A DNA stretch of 64,000 nucleotides from an uncultured Eggerthellaceae bacterium (GTDB taxonomy: Bacteria > Actinomycetota > Coriobacteriia > Coriobacteriales > Eggerthellaceae): positions 62,001 to 126,000 of the forward strand of contig CAKTUD010000002.1 in the NCBI GenBank assembly GCA_934617425.1, in the 5' to 3' direction. The notes below the pieces were generated by a model. It did no database searches and was not told where the DNA came from. It worked only from the letters and a program-made list of their open reading frames with translations. Positions 8,413-16,212 of the stretch are shown here, piece after piece (position 1 is the stretch's first letter; every line of letters starts with the position of its first letter). The translations under genes were made by a program, and so were the position numbers.

Positions 8413-9876
8413 ATGAGCCAGACACTATATACCAGAGAGGAGCTTGAGGCCAGCAAGGGTGCTGTCGGACGTATCGTCCGTATCGTCGGTCCTGTCGTCG
8501 ACGTCGAATTCCCTGCCGAGCAGTTGCCGGCTATCTACAACGCTTTGACTGTAGATGCCAAGACGCTCGCAGGCGATGTCCACGTCGTTCTCGAGGTCGA
8601 GTCGCACCTTCCTGGCAACCTCGTTCGCTCCGTTGCTATGAGCTCGACTGACGGCATGGTCCGCGGTCTTGAGGCTCAGGATACGGGCCATCCGATCGTG
8701 ATGCCCGTCGGCCCTGCAACCCTGGGTCGTATTTGGAACGTCATGGGCGAGCCTGTTGACGAGAAGCCGGTTCCGGAAGATGTTGCGGGCTTCATGCCCA
8801 TTCATCGTCCTGCTCCTGCTTACGACGAACTTGCTACCAGCACCGAGGTTTTCGAGACGGGCATCAAGTCCATCGACCTTTTGGAGCCCTACGTTCGCGG
8901 CGGCAAGACCGGCCTGTTCGGCGGCGCTGGCGTGGGCAAGACCGTTCTGATTCAGGAACTAATCAACAACCTTGCTCAGGAGCACGGCGGCACCTCGGTC
9001 TTCACCGGTGTAGGCGAGCGTACTCGTGAGGGCACCGACCTGTTCCTGGAGATGAGCGAGTCCGGCGTTATCAACAAAACCTGCTTGGTTTACGGTCAGA
9101 TGAACGAGCCGCCGGGAGCACGTCTTCGCGTCGGTTTGGCTGGCCTTACCGAGGCAGAGTATTTCCGCGATCAGGGTCAGGACGTTTTGTTGTTCATCGA
9201 CAACATCTTCCGCTTCACCCAGGCAGGTTCTGAGGTGTCCGCACTTCTCGGCCGTATGCCTTCCGCAGTAGGCTATCAGCCCACGCTGGCAACCGAGATG
9301 GGCGACCTTCAGGAGCGCATCACGTCTACCAAGACGGGTTCCATCACGTCTGTTCAGGCCGTTTACGTGCCTGCCGATGACCTTACCGACCCGGCTCCGG
9401 CTACGACGTTCACGCACTTGGATGCTCGTACCGTTCTTTCGCGTTCCATCTCCGAGTTGGGTATTTACCCGGCCGTCGACCCGCTGGAGTCTTCTTCCCG
9501 CGCGCTCGACCCGGCTATCGTCGGCGAAGAGCATTATCGCGTTGCGGTTGGCGTCCAAGAGCTCCTGCAGAACTACAAGGACCTGCAGGACATCATCGCC
9601 ATCTTGGGTATGGACGAACTGACGGAGGACCAGAAGCTCACGGTTAACCGCGCTCGTAAGGCGCAGCAGTTCCTGGGTCAGAACTTCCACGTTGCCACGC
9701 AGTTTACCGGTCTGCCTGGTGCATACGTGAAGATGGAAGACACCGTCCGTTCCTTCGCTGCCATCATCGACGGCGAGTGCGACAACATCCCTGAGCAGTG
9801 TTTCCGTATGACTGGCTCCATCGATGATGTGTATGCCGCATACGAGGCCATGAAGAAGGATGAAGCTAATGCCTAA
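8413..9876 (+). CDS. atpD: ATP synthase F1 subunit beta (catalytic)
   Basis: Catalytic subunit, 487 residues. Walker A is GGAGVGKTV, followed by GERTREG with the catalytic Glu, Walker B LLFIDNIFRFTQAGSEVSALLG, and the beta-specific ALDPAIVGEEHY region. About 15 extra N-terminal residues (TLYTREELEASKG) precede the usual GRIVRIVGPVVDVEF barrel. Its ATG directly follows the atpG stop, and its ribosome site (TTGGAGG) lies within atpG. The 3' end overlaps atpC by 8 bp. Confidence 0.97.
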   Translation: MSQTLYTREELEASKGAVGRIVRIVGPVVDVEFPAEQLPAIYNALTVDAKTLAGDVHVVLEVESHLPGNLVRSVAMSSTDGMVRGLEAQDTGHPIVMPVGPATLGRIWNVMGEPVDEKPVPEDVAGFMPIHRPAPAYDELATSTEVFETGIKSIDLLEPYVRGGKTGLFGGAGVGKTVLIQELINNLAQEHGGTSVFTGVGERTREGTDLFLEMSESGVINKTCLVYGQMNEPPGARLRVGLAGLTEAEYFRDQGQDVLLFIDNIFRFTQAGSEVSALLGRMPSAVGYQPTLATEMGDLQERITSTKTGSITSVQAVYVPADDLTDPAPATTFTHLDARTVLSRSISELGIYPAVDPLESSSRALDPAIVGEEHYRVAVGVQELLQNYKDLQDIIAILGMDELTEDQKLTVNRARKAQQFLGQNFHVATQFTGLPGAYVKMEDTVRSFAAIIDGECDNIPEQCFRMTGSIDDVYAAYEAMKKDEANA

Positions 9877-10327
9877 ATATCGTTGCGTAGTGGCTATCCC
9901 AACGCGGGAGCTGTTTTCCGGAGAGATCGATTACGCTAATATTCCTGGCTCGATCGGCTACATGGGCGTGCTGAGCAATCACGAGAATTACGTGGGCATG
10001 AACCGCACCGGCATGCTGACGCTGTGGCTCGATCCTGAAGGGAAAGAACGTAAGGAGTTTCTGATTTCGGGCGGCTTCACGCAGGTGTTGAACAATCACC
10101 TGTCTGTTCTTCCGCGTTTTGGTTGCACGTTGGATAGCATCGACGTCGACGAGGTTAAAGCCAAGATCGAGACGCTTAAGGCTGACATCGAAGAGGCTGA
10201 GGCCAAAATGGCTGGCGAAGAGGATCCTGTCGAGGACACGATCTTCGAGACGTCTCTTCGCACCATGAAGCTTTGCCTTGGTTGGTACGAAACGAAGGTC
10301 AAAGCAAAGACCGAGGGTGTTATCTAG
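9869..10327 (+). CDS. atpC: ATP synthase F1 subunit epsilon
   Basis: Rotor-base subunit that regulates hydrolysis, 152 residues. The N-terminal beta sandwich begins YRCVVAIPTRELFSGEIDYANIPGSIGYMGVLSNHENY, the epsilon signature in which GxxGxLxxH is slightly changed (GYMGVLSNH). An in-frame ATG at 9860 exists, but 9869 has the better spacing to GAAGGA. The C-terminal helices are longer than the minimal 130-residue form. A symmetrical terminator follows 25 bp after the stop and ends the operon. Confidence 0.93.
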   Translation: MPKYRCVVAIPTRELFSGEIDYANIPGSIGYMGVLSNHENYVGMNRTGMLTLWLDPEGKERKEFLISGGFTQVLNNHLSVLPRFGCTLDSIDVDEVKAKIETLKADIEEAEAKMAGEEDPVEDTIFETSLRTMKLCLGWYETKVKAKTEGVI

Positions 10328-10351
10328 AGCCTTCACGGGATACCGTAATTC

Positions 10352-10384
10352 AAAAGGGGATGCAGTTTTACTGCATCCCCTTTT
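10352..10384. terminator. Bidirectional Rho-independent terminator after atpC
   Basis: AAAAGGGGATGCAG (10352-10365) pairs with CTGCATCCCCTTTT (10371-10384) around a 5-base loop. A-run and T-run flank the stem on either side, so it can stop both the ATP synthase transcript and the convergent leucine-rich-repeat gene that ends at 10396. Confidence 0.9.
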
Positions 10385-10395
10385 GTGTTCGTGGA

Positions 10396-11232
10396 TCAAA
10401 GAGTGTCGGAGTGCGTTTCTTCGGCGAGGGCGTCGAAAGCGCTGGTCGCGATGGACGCATTAGGCGGAATCGATTTGCGTAAGGTTTCCAGATCGAGCGA
10501 TTGACAGGCACGAAATGCATGAGCGTCGACGAATTCAAGTGACTCGGGCAGGCTTATGTGCGCAAGCTCGCGGCAGCCGTCAAACGCCCCTTCTTCGATT
10601 GAGCGCACCTCGTTTGGAATGGCGAGCGATTTAAGGGCGATACAACCTTTGAAACAGCGCTGACCCATCCATGCGAGACTTTCGGGGAGAGCAATCGATT
10701 CTAAGTCGCAACATCCGTTGAAGGCATCGTTGCCGAATTCGACGACGCTTTGCGGCAACGACACTTCGGTAAGCGCTATGCAGTCTTGAAAAACGCCATC
10801 TTCTATTGCGGTTATCCCTTCGGGCAACGTGATGTCTCTTAAAGCGGCAGCATGGCGAAAGCACTGCATGCCGATACGCTTCATGCTCGCGGGGATATCG
10901 ACGTGCGATAGGTGGCGGCAGCGTATGAAAACGCGTTCTGGGAGTTCCCGCACGCCTTCGGGGATGTTCGCTTCTTCGAGGCGCCAGCATCCTCGAAAAG
11001 CTTCTTTCCCGATTACCTCCAGGGTCGATGGTAGTTCGACGTGTTCGAGATTGACACAGCCGGAAAACGCGCGAGTGCGGATTTCTCGCACGCCTTCGGG
11101 TAGGATGATCTTTTTTAGGCGGCGTTTATTTTCAAATGCGCCCTCGCCGATTACCGTGATGCCCTCGGGCACCTCGATAACCTCGTCGATGTCGTCGGTG
11201 CATGCGTCGAGCGAGAGTTGGAACCGAGCCAT
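10396..11232 (-). CDS. BspA-type leucine-rich-repeat protein, no secretion signal
   Basis: A 278-residue protein made almost wholly of about ten 23-residue LRR_5 (BspA/TpLRR) repeats of the form GAF-x-GC-x-x-L-x-x-I-x-LPE-x-x-x-x-I. The frame is open further upstream, but the ATG at 11232 is preceded by AAGAGGT and starts MARFQLSLDACTDD, just before the first repeat. No signal peptide, membrane segment or sorting motif is seen, so it appears cytoplasmic, unlike most BspA proteins. The same repeat type occurs near the N-terminus of the giant surface protein at 19.5 kb. Function is unknown; protein binding is the usual role of the fold. Confidence 0.82.
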   Translation of the reverse strand: MARFQLSLDACTDDIDEVIEVPEGITVIGEGAFENKRRLKKIILPEGVREIRTRAFSGCVNLEHVELPSTLEVIGKEAFRGCWRLEEANIPEGVRELPERVFIRCRHLSHVDIPASMKRIGMQCFRHAAALRDITLPEGITAIEDGVFQDCIALTEVSLPQSVVEFGNDAFNGCCDLESIALPESLAWMGQRCFKGCIALKSLAIPNEVRSIEEGAFDGCRELAHISLPESLEFVDAHAFRACQSLDLETLRKSIPPNASIATSAFDALAEETHSDTL

Positions 11233-11384
11233 TCGCGTACCTCTTTTTGTCTGATTTGCTGTCAAGAGGGTAGCATATCGGGCGCGGGCTGTTTGTCGAA
11301 CAATCTCCACGCTATGTTCGTGTTCGCCCGCTTTGAAAGCTGCTAAGATAAAAGCGAACACACGTTTGACTTAAGGCGGATTTC

Positions 11385-14300
11385 ATGGCGTTTGTACATT
11401 TGCATAATCACACGGAATACTCCCTGCTTGATGGCATGACCCACGTGAAGGATATGGTGCGCCGCGCTGCGGACTTGGGCATGCCGGCAGTTGCCATAAC
11501 CGATCACGGCGTGATGTCGGGCGTGCCCGAACTTTGCGAGGCTTGCGAGGCCGTTGAAAAGGAGACGGGCAAGCATGTTAAGCCGATTTATGGCTGCGAG
11601 GTTTATTTCACCACCGACGATGAGCTACGTCGCGATGGCAAACCGAAACTCTACCACTTGCTTCTTTTGGCTAAGACCAACGAAGGCTATCACAATCTGC
11701 TGAAGTTGGTGAGCGAAAGCCACGTCGATAACTTCTATTACAAGCCGCGTACAACCTATGCGATGCTCGAGAAGTACGGCCACGGCATCATCTGCTCATC
11801 GGCATGCATCGCGGGCATCATCCCGCGCTGTATCGATGATCGTGATTTCGATGGGGCCGTCGAATGGGCAAGAAAGCTCGCTGCGTGCTTCGATCCGGGC
11901 GATTTTTATATCGAGCTGCAAAATCAGGGCATCACGACCGACGGCGGCCTCACGCAGGATCAGATGAATCGCGAGCTTAATCGCGTTGCTCAAACGATTG
12001 GTGCGAAAACCATCGCAACCAACGACTTCCATTACCTGCTTAAGGAAGACGCCAAGGCCCACGATGTGCTTCTGTGCATCGGTACGGGCTCGAAGGTGAC
12101 TGATGAGAAGCGCATGCGTTTTTCGAACGATCAGTTTTACATGAAGACCGAAGAAGAAATGCGCGAGGCGCTGAAGGAATTCCCCGAGGCTTGCGACAAC
12201 ACCGTTGAGGTTGCCGAAAAGTGCAATGTGGAACTCGAACGTGATGAGATCCTGCCGCGCTTTCCGCTACCCGAGGGCTATACCGAGGAGAAGCTTTTTC
12301 GCGAAGAGTGCGAGAAAGGTTTGGAGCATCGCTACGGTCCCGATTGGCGAAACGTCACGGTATCCGACAACATGGGCAAAGAGAAGTCGGTTAGAGAGCA
12401 GTATGAATACGAAGCCGCGATCATCGCGCAACAAGGTTTCCCGGCTTACTTCCTCATTGTGCAGGAATACATTCGTTGGGCGCGTGAGCATGGCATCGGC
12501 GTAGGACCCGGTCGTGGTTCGGCTGCTGGTTCGCTTTGCACGTATGCTATGGGCATCACCGACCTCGATCCCATCAAAAACGGTCTGATGTTCGAGAGGT
12601 TCCTTAACCCTGAGCGTGTGGAGATGCCCGATATCGACGTCGACTTCGATGATCAGCATCGTCAAGACGTCATCGAGCATATTCGCGAATTCTATGGCGA
12701 GGACCATGTGTCGGGCGTCATCACGTTCGGCAAGCTGCAGGCGAAAAACGCCGTGCGCGACGCTGCCCGCGTGCTCGATTATCCCTATGGCGTGGGCGAC
12801 CGAATTTGCAAGATGATCGGCGATGAGCTTGGCATCACCATCGACAAGGCCCTCTCCGAAAATCCCGATCTCAAGAAAGCTTACGAAACGGAAGAAGACG
12901 TGAAGCGCGTGATCGATGCCGCATTGGGCATCGAGGGACATCTGCGTGGCGAGGGCGTTCATGCGTGTGCGACGATTATCTGCCGCGACCCCATGAGCGA
13001 TCACGTGCCCATGAAACGCGACACCAAAGGCGGTGGCATCATCACGCAATATGATGGCCACTATACGCCGAGCTTGGGTTTGCTGAAGATGGACTTCTTG
13101 GGTTTGCGCACTTTGGGCGTGCTTTCGCGCGCCTGTCTCAATATCGAGGAGACCACGGGCGTCCATATCGTTCCCGAAGAGATTCCGACCGAAGACGAAG
13201 GGGCTTTCGCGCTGATGCGCGGTGAGCTTCGCAACCGCGGTCAGGCTATGAACATGGACGGGTTGTTTCAGGTGGAGGGCGGCTTGTACGTAAGCTTGTT
13301 CGGGCAGATCCCCCCGCATCGATTCTCCGACATCGTTGCTTCCATCGCGCTTAATCGTCCGGGTCCGTTGGAATCGGGCATGGTCGAGGACTACGTCAAG
13401 GTTGTTCAGGGCAAGACCCCTGTTCATTATTATGACGAGCGTTTGCGTCCCGTGCTCGAGGAGACCTACGGCACCATGGTCTACCAAGAGCAGATCATGC
13501 AGGTATCCATGGTCATGAGCGGTTTTTCCGCCGGTAAGGCAGACAAGCTGCGCAAGGCAATGGGCAAAAAGAAGCTCGACATCATGCGTCAGCTTCAGGA
13601 CGATTGGAACAACGGCGCTGTTGAAAACGGCTATTCCCTGGATATCGCGAAAGAAATCTGGAACGATGCCGAGAAATTCGCCAAGTACGCTTTCAACAAA
13701 TCGCATTCAGCGGCTTATGCCTTGCTTGTTATGCGTACGGCTTATTTGAAGGCGCATTATCCGGCGGAGTATATGTCGGCCGTCCTTTCGAGTTATATGG
13801 GCTCGACTGACAAGCTCGTTCGCTACATCGCAAGCTGCACTAAGTCGGGCATCAAGGTTTTGCCTCCCGATGTGAACTCGTCGAAGGCAGAATTCACGCC
13901 GATTAACGGAGATATACGCTTCGGCTTGGTCGGTGTGCGTGGTGTGGGCCAGGCTGTTGCCGATGCGATCATCGCCGAGCGCGAGGCGAACGGCCCGTAT
14001 ACATCGCTGCACGACTTCGTGAACAGGCTCGATGCGAAATGCTACAACCGCAAGACGCTTGAAGCGCTGATCAAGGGAGGCGCTTTCGATTCGACGGGTT
14101 ACACGCGCAAACAGCTGATGTATTTCGTCGACGAGACGCCGCTGCTCGAAGGGGCCGCCAAGCGTCAGCGCGATCGCGACAAGGGTCAGGTGAGCATGTT
14201 CGACATGTTTGCTGACGACGATGATTCGGGCTTTGAGGAGGACATTCCTGCTCCCGATGGAGTGGAGTGGCCCAAGCGCCAGCTTCTTGCTTACGAAAAA

Positions 14301-14894
14301 GAGATTATGAAGATCTACGTGTCGGATCACCCGCTTCGTCCTTACGAGGGGGCTATCGCGCGCATGACGAAATATTCGTTGGGCGATTTGGCCGATCGCG
14401 ATCGCGATATCAAGAGCGCGACGTTTGTCGGCATGATCTCCGCCGTGGTGACGAAGCTTACTTCGCGAGGCACGCGTATGGCGACGTTCACGCTCGAAGA
14501 CACAACGGGCTCGGTCGAGTGCATCACGTTTAAATACGACGATTTCAGCGATGCAATCGCCGAAGACGAAGTGGTGAAGGTCAAGGGCAAATTCGAACAT
14601 GGCGAGCGCGGTAATCAGATCATCGTCTACGAAATCGAGAAAATCGAGCTCAACGAAGAGGACGAGCGTCCCTCTAACCTCGAACTGAAGGTGCAAGCCA
14701 ACGAATTCAGCCAAACGCGCGTGCAGCAGCTGAGTCGTATCTTGCAATCGTACCCTGGACGCGATTTCGTGGCGATTTTCGTTCAGCAAAGCGACGGGCA
14801 CAAGTTCCGTGCCGACTTGCCGGTGACGGTTGATTCTCGCAGCGCCATGATGCGCTCGGAGATCCAGGATTTGTTCGGGCGGTCGGTATGGTAG
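11385..14894 (+). CDS. dnaE: DNA polymerase III subunit alpha
   Basis: Replicative polymerase catalytic subunit, 1169 residues. Domains: PHP phosphoesterase (about 1-270, begins FVHLHNHTEYSLLDG), palm with catalytic aspartates 416, 418 and 420 in PDIDVDFD, the GPGRGSAAGSL fingers motif, tandem HhH region near 900 (FGLVGVRGVGQAVADAII) and an OB-fold near 1010-1085 (TFVGMISAVVTKL). Zinc-/metal-binding His residues of an active PHP domain (HLHNH, TDHG) are kept. The stop TAG at 14892-14894 touches the first unit of the palindromic repeat in front of truA. Confidence 0.97.
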   Translation: MAFVHLHNHTEYSLLDGMTHVKDMVRRAADLGMPAVAITDHGVMSGVPELCEACEAVEKETGKHVKPIYGCEVYFTTDDELRRDGKPKLYHLLLLAKTNEGYHNLLKLVSESHVDNFYYKPRTTYAMLEKYGHGIICSSACIAGIIPRCIDDRDFDGAVEWARKLAACFDPGDFYIELQNQGITTDGGLTQDQMNRELNRVAQTIGAKTIATNDFHYLLKEDAKAHDVLLCIGTGSKVTDEKRMRFSNDQFYMKTEEEMREALKEFPEACDNTVEVAEKCNVELERDEILPRFPLPEGYTEEKLFREECEKGLEHRYGPDWRNVTVSDNMGKEKSVREQYEYEAAIIAQQGFPAYFLIVQEYIRWAREHGIGVGPGRGSAAGSLCTYAMGITDLDPIKNGLMFERFLNPERVEMPDIDVDFDDQHRQDVIEHIREFYGEDHVSGVITFGKLQAKNAVRDAARVLDYPYGVGDRICKMIGDELGITIDKALSENPDLKKAYETEEDVKRVIDAALGIEGHLRGEGVHACATIICRDPMSDHVPMKRDTKGGGIITQYDGHYTPSLGLLKMDFLGLRTLGVLSRACLNIEETTGVHIVPEEIPTEDEGAFALMRGELRNRGQAMNMDGLFQVEGGLYVSLFGQIPPHRFSDIVASIALNRPGPLESGMVEDYVKVVQGKTPVHYYDERLRPVLEETYGTMVYQEQIMQVSMVMSGFSAGKADKLRKAMGKKKLDIMRQLQDDWNNGAVENGYSLDIAKEIWNDAEKFAKYAFNKSHSAAYALLVMRTAYLKAHYPAEYMSAVLSSYMGSTDKLVRYIASCTKSGIKVLPPDVNSSKAEFTPINGDIRFGLVGVRGVGQAVADAIIAEREANGPYTSLHDFVNRLDAKCYNRKTLEALIKGGAFDSTGYTRKQLMYFVDETPLLEGAAKRQRDRDKGQVSMFDMFADDDDSGFEEDIPAPDGVEWPKRQLLAYEKEIMKIYVSDHPLRPYEGAIARMTKYSLGDLADRDRDIKSATFVGMISAVVTKLTSRGTRMATFTLEDTTGSVECITFKYDDFSDAIAEDEVVKVKGKFEHGERGNQIIVYEIEKIELNEEDERPSNLELKVQANEFSQTRVQQLSRILQSYPGRDFVAIFVQQSDGHKFRADLPVTVDSRSAMMRSEIQDLFGRSVW

Positions 14895-15901
14895 GCGCCG
14901 AGAGGGCTTCCGTGGAAGCCCTCGACAGCGCCCAGCACGAGGGGAGCGCCGAAGGCGCCGAGAGGGCTTCCGTGGAAGCCCTCGACAGCGCCCAGCACAA
15001 GGGGAGCGCCGCCGAGCCGCGATTTGCGGGGCAAACCGCGACGACAGCGCTCAGGTCGGAAAAGAGCGCCCGGGGCGAGGAGCTCGCGTTCTCGATGACG
15101 GTTGGTTATCGCGGCGCCGCTTTTTCTGGCTACGCAAAGCAGCCGGGACAATTGACGGTTCAAGGCGAGCTTGAACATGCACTCGGATTGATTTTTCGTT
15201 GTCAAGTCGAGACGACGTGCGCCGGGCGAACCGATGCAGGCGTCCATGCGCGTGGCCAGGTTGTTAGCTTCAACGTGCACGAAGGCGATATGGCGGGACG
15301 CGATTTGCGCAAAGTGCGCCGCTCGCTGAATGCGCTCACGCATGATGATATCGTTGTTCGTGATATCGTCGCGCGCCCGCGCGGTTTTTCGGCGCGCTTC
15401 GATGCCGTTTCGCGCGAGTACCGTTACCATATCGTCGCGGGCGATGTGCCGCCTGTTTTCATGCGTGATTTCTCCTGGTATGTTCCTGGTGCTCTTGATG
15501 TTGATGCTATGAATCAGGCTGCTCGGCATCTTGTTGGCGAGCACGATTTCAAAAGCTTTTGCAAAGCCGTTTCTGCCGTCGATAAGCCAACCCATCGCTA
15601 CGTGAGCGAAATCACGTTTTCGCGCGAATCGATTTTGGGTGAAAACGTGGTGACGATGAAAGTAGTCGGCAACGCGTTCCTGCATTCCATGGTGCGTTCG
15701 ATTGTGGGTTCGCTTGTGATGGTGGGGCGCGGCCAGCGCGATCCTTCGTGGATTGCCAAAGTGCTTGCTGCATGCGACCGACGTGCGGCGGGCGAGTGCG
15801 CGCCTGCGTGTGGCCTGGTGTTTTGGGAGGTCGATTACGATGGGCCGCGCATGTTCGTTCCGGACGTCTTGCTGCTCGAAGGGGAAGCTCATGCCCGCTA
15901 A
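14888..15901 (+). CDS. truA: tRNA pseudouridine(38-40) synthase
   Basis: Isomerises uridines 38-40 in the anticodon arm. The conserved core begins near MTVGYRGAAFSGYAKQPGQ and carries CAGRTDAGVHARGQVVSF, whose Asp is the catalytic residue, then the YRYHI and FLHSMVRSIVGSLVMVG motifs. If the ATG at 14888 is used, the protein has 337 residues, overlaps dnaE by 7 bp and has a repetitive 69-residue N-terminal extension encoded by the palindromic element. The in-frame ATG at 15095, behind GGGGCGAGGAG, gives a normal 268-residue enzyme and is at least as likely. Sequence alone does not settle the start. Confidence 0.93.
   Translation: MVGAERASVEALDSAQHEGSAEGAERASVEALDSAQHKGSAAEPRFAGQTATTALRSEKSARGEELAFSMTVGYRGAAFSGYAKQPGQLTVQGELEHALGLIFRCQVETTCAGRTDAGVHARGQVVSFNVHEGDMAGRDLRKVRRSLNALTHDDIVVRDIVARPRGFSARFDAVSREYRYHIVAGDVPPVFMRDFSWYVPGALDVDAMNQAARHLVGEHDFKSFCKAVSAVDKPTHRYVSEITFSRESILGENVVTMKVVGNAFLHSMVRSIVGSLVMVGRGQRDPSWIAKVLAACDRRAAGECAPACGLVFWEVDYDGPRMFVPDVLLLEGEAHAR
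14894..15013 (+). repeat. Tandem 60-bp palindromic element at the dnaE/truA junction
   Basis: Two 60-bp units (14894-14953 and 14954-15013) match at 57 of 60 positions. Each holds a hairpin: arm GAGGGCTTCC, GT, arm GGAAGCCCTC (14902-14923 and 14962-14983), with an outer GGCGC/GCGCC stem. Sixty bases is 20 codons, and both units are open in the truA frame, encoding GAERASVEALDSAQH. The same element, with compensated arm changes, occurs twice in rho at 50427-50515. No transposase or target-site duplication is visible. Confidence 0.85.
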
Positions 15902-16133
15902 GACGAAGGCCTATTCTGCTCGGCGCGCGAAAATCGAGATGGAAGGTGCGCGCCTGCGCGAAAAAGTTGGCTATGCCAGAAGGTGCGAGGACTTCTTGCG
16001 GGGCAATGACTCGAAGGACTCGAAGGACGCGGCGACGTTCGCGTTGCTCTACGAAAGCGCCGATGCGCGGTTTTGCCTGTTCGAAACGGTTGATAAGCAT
16101 CTCAATGCGGTAAATGCTATTCATCTGGTTTAG
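15891..16133 (+). CDS. Small charged protein of unknown function
   Basis: An 80-residue protein with a basic, helix-prone first half (PAKTKAYSARRAKIEMEGARLREKV) and an acidic, hydrophobic C-terminus ending in NAVNAIHLV. The ATG at 15891 overlaps the truA stop by 11 bp and follows GAAGGGGAAG, a good ribosome site, so translational coupling to truA is likely. The stretch encoding DSKDSKD comes from a short 9-bp direct repeat at about 16007-16027. I do not recognise the family. Codon pattern and position support a real gene. Confidence 0.6.
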   Translation: MPAKTKAYSARRAKIEMEGARLREKVGYARRCEDFLRGNDSKDSKDAATFALLYESADARFCLFETVDKHLNAVNAIHLV

Positions 16134-16212
16134 CGTGCTGCGAAAACGCCGTTCGGCGCAACCGCGGTATCATTTCCAGAACCGATAAATTCGTTTTGCG
16201 AGGAGTCATCTC

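Noticed and set aside
14894..15013. CRISPR array or insertion-sequence end at the truA repeat
   Set aside because: There are only two contiguous units with no spacers, no cas genes, no transposase and no target duplication.
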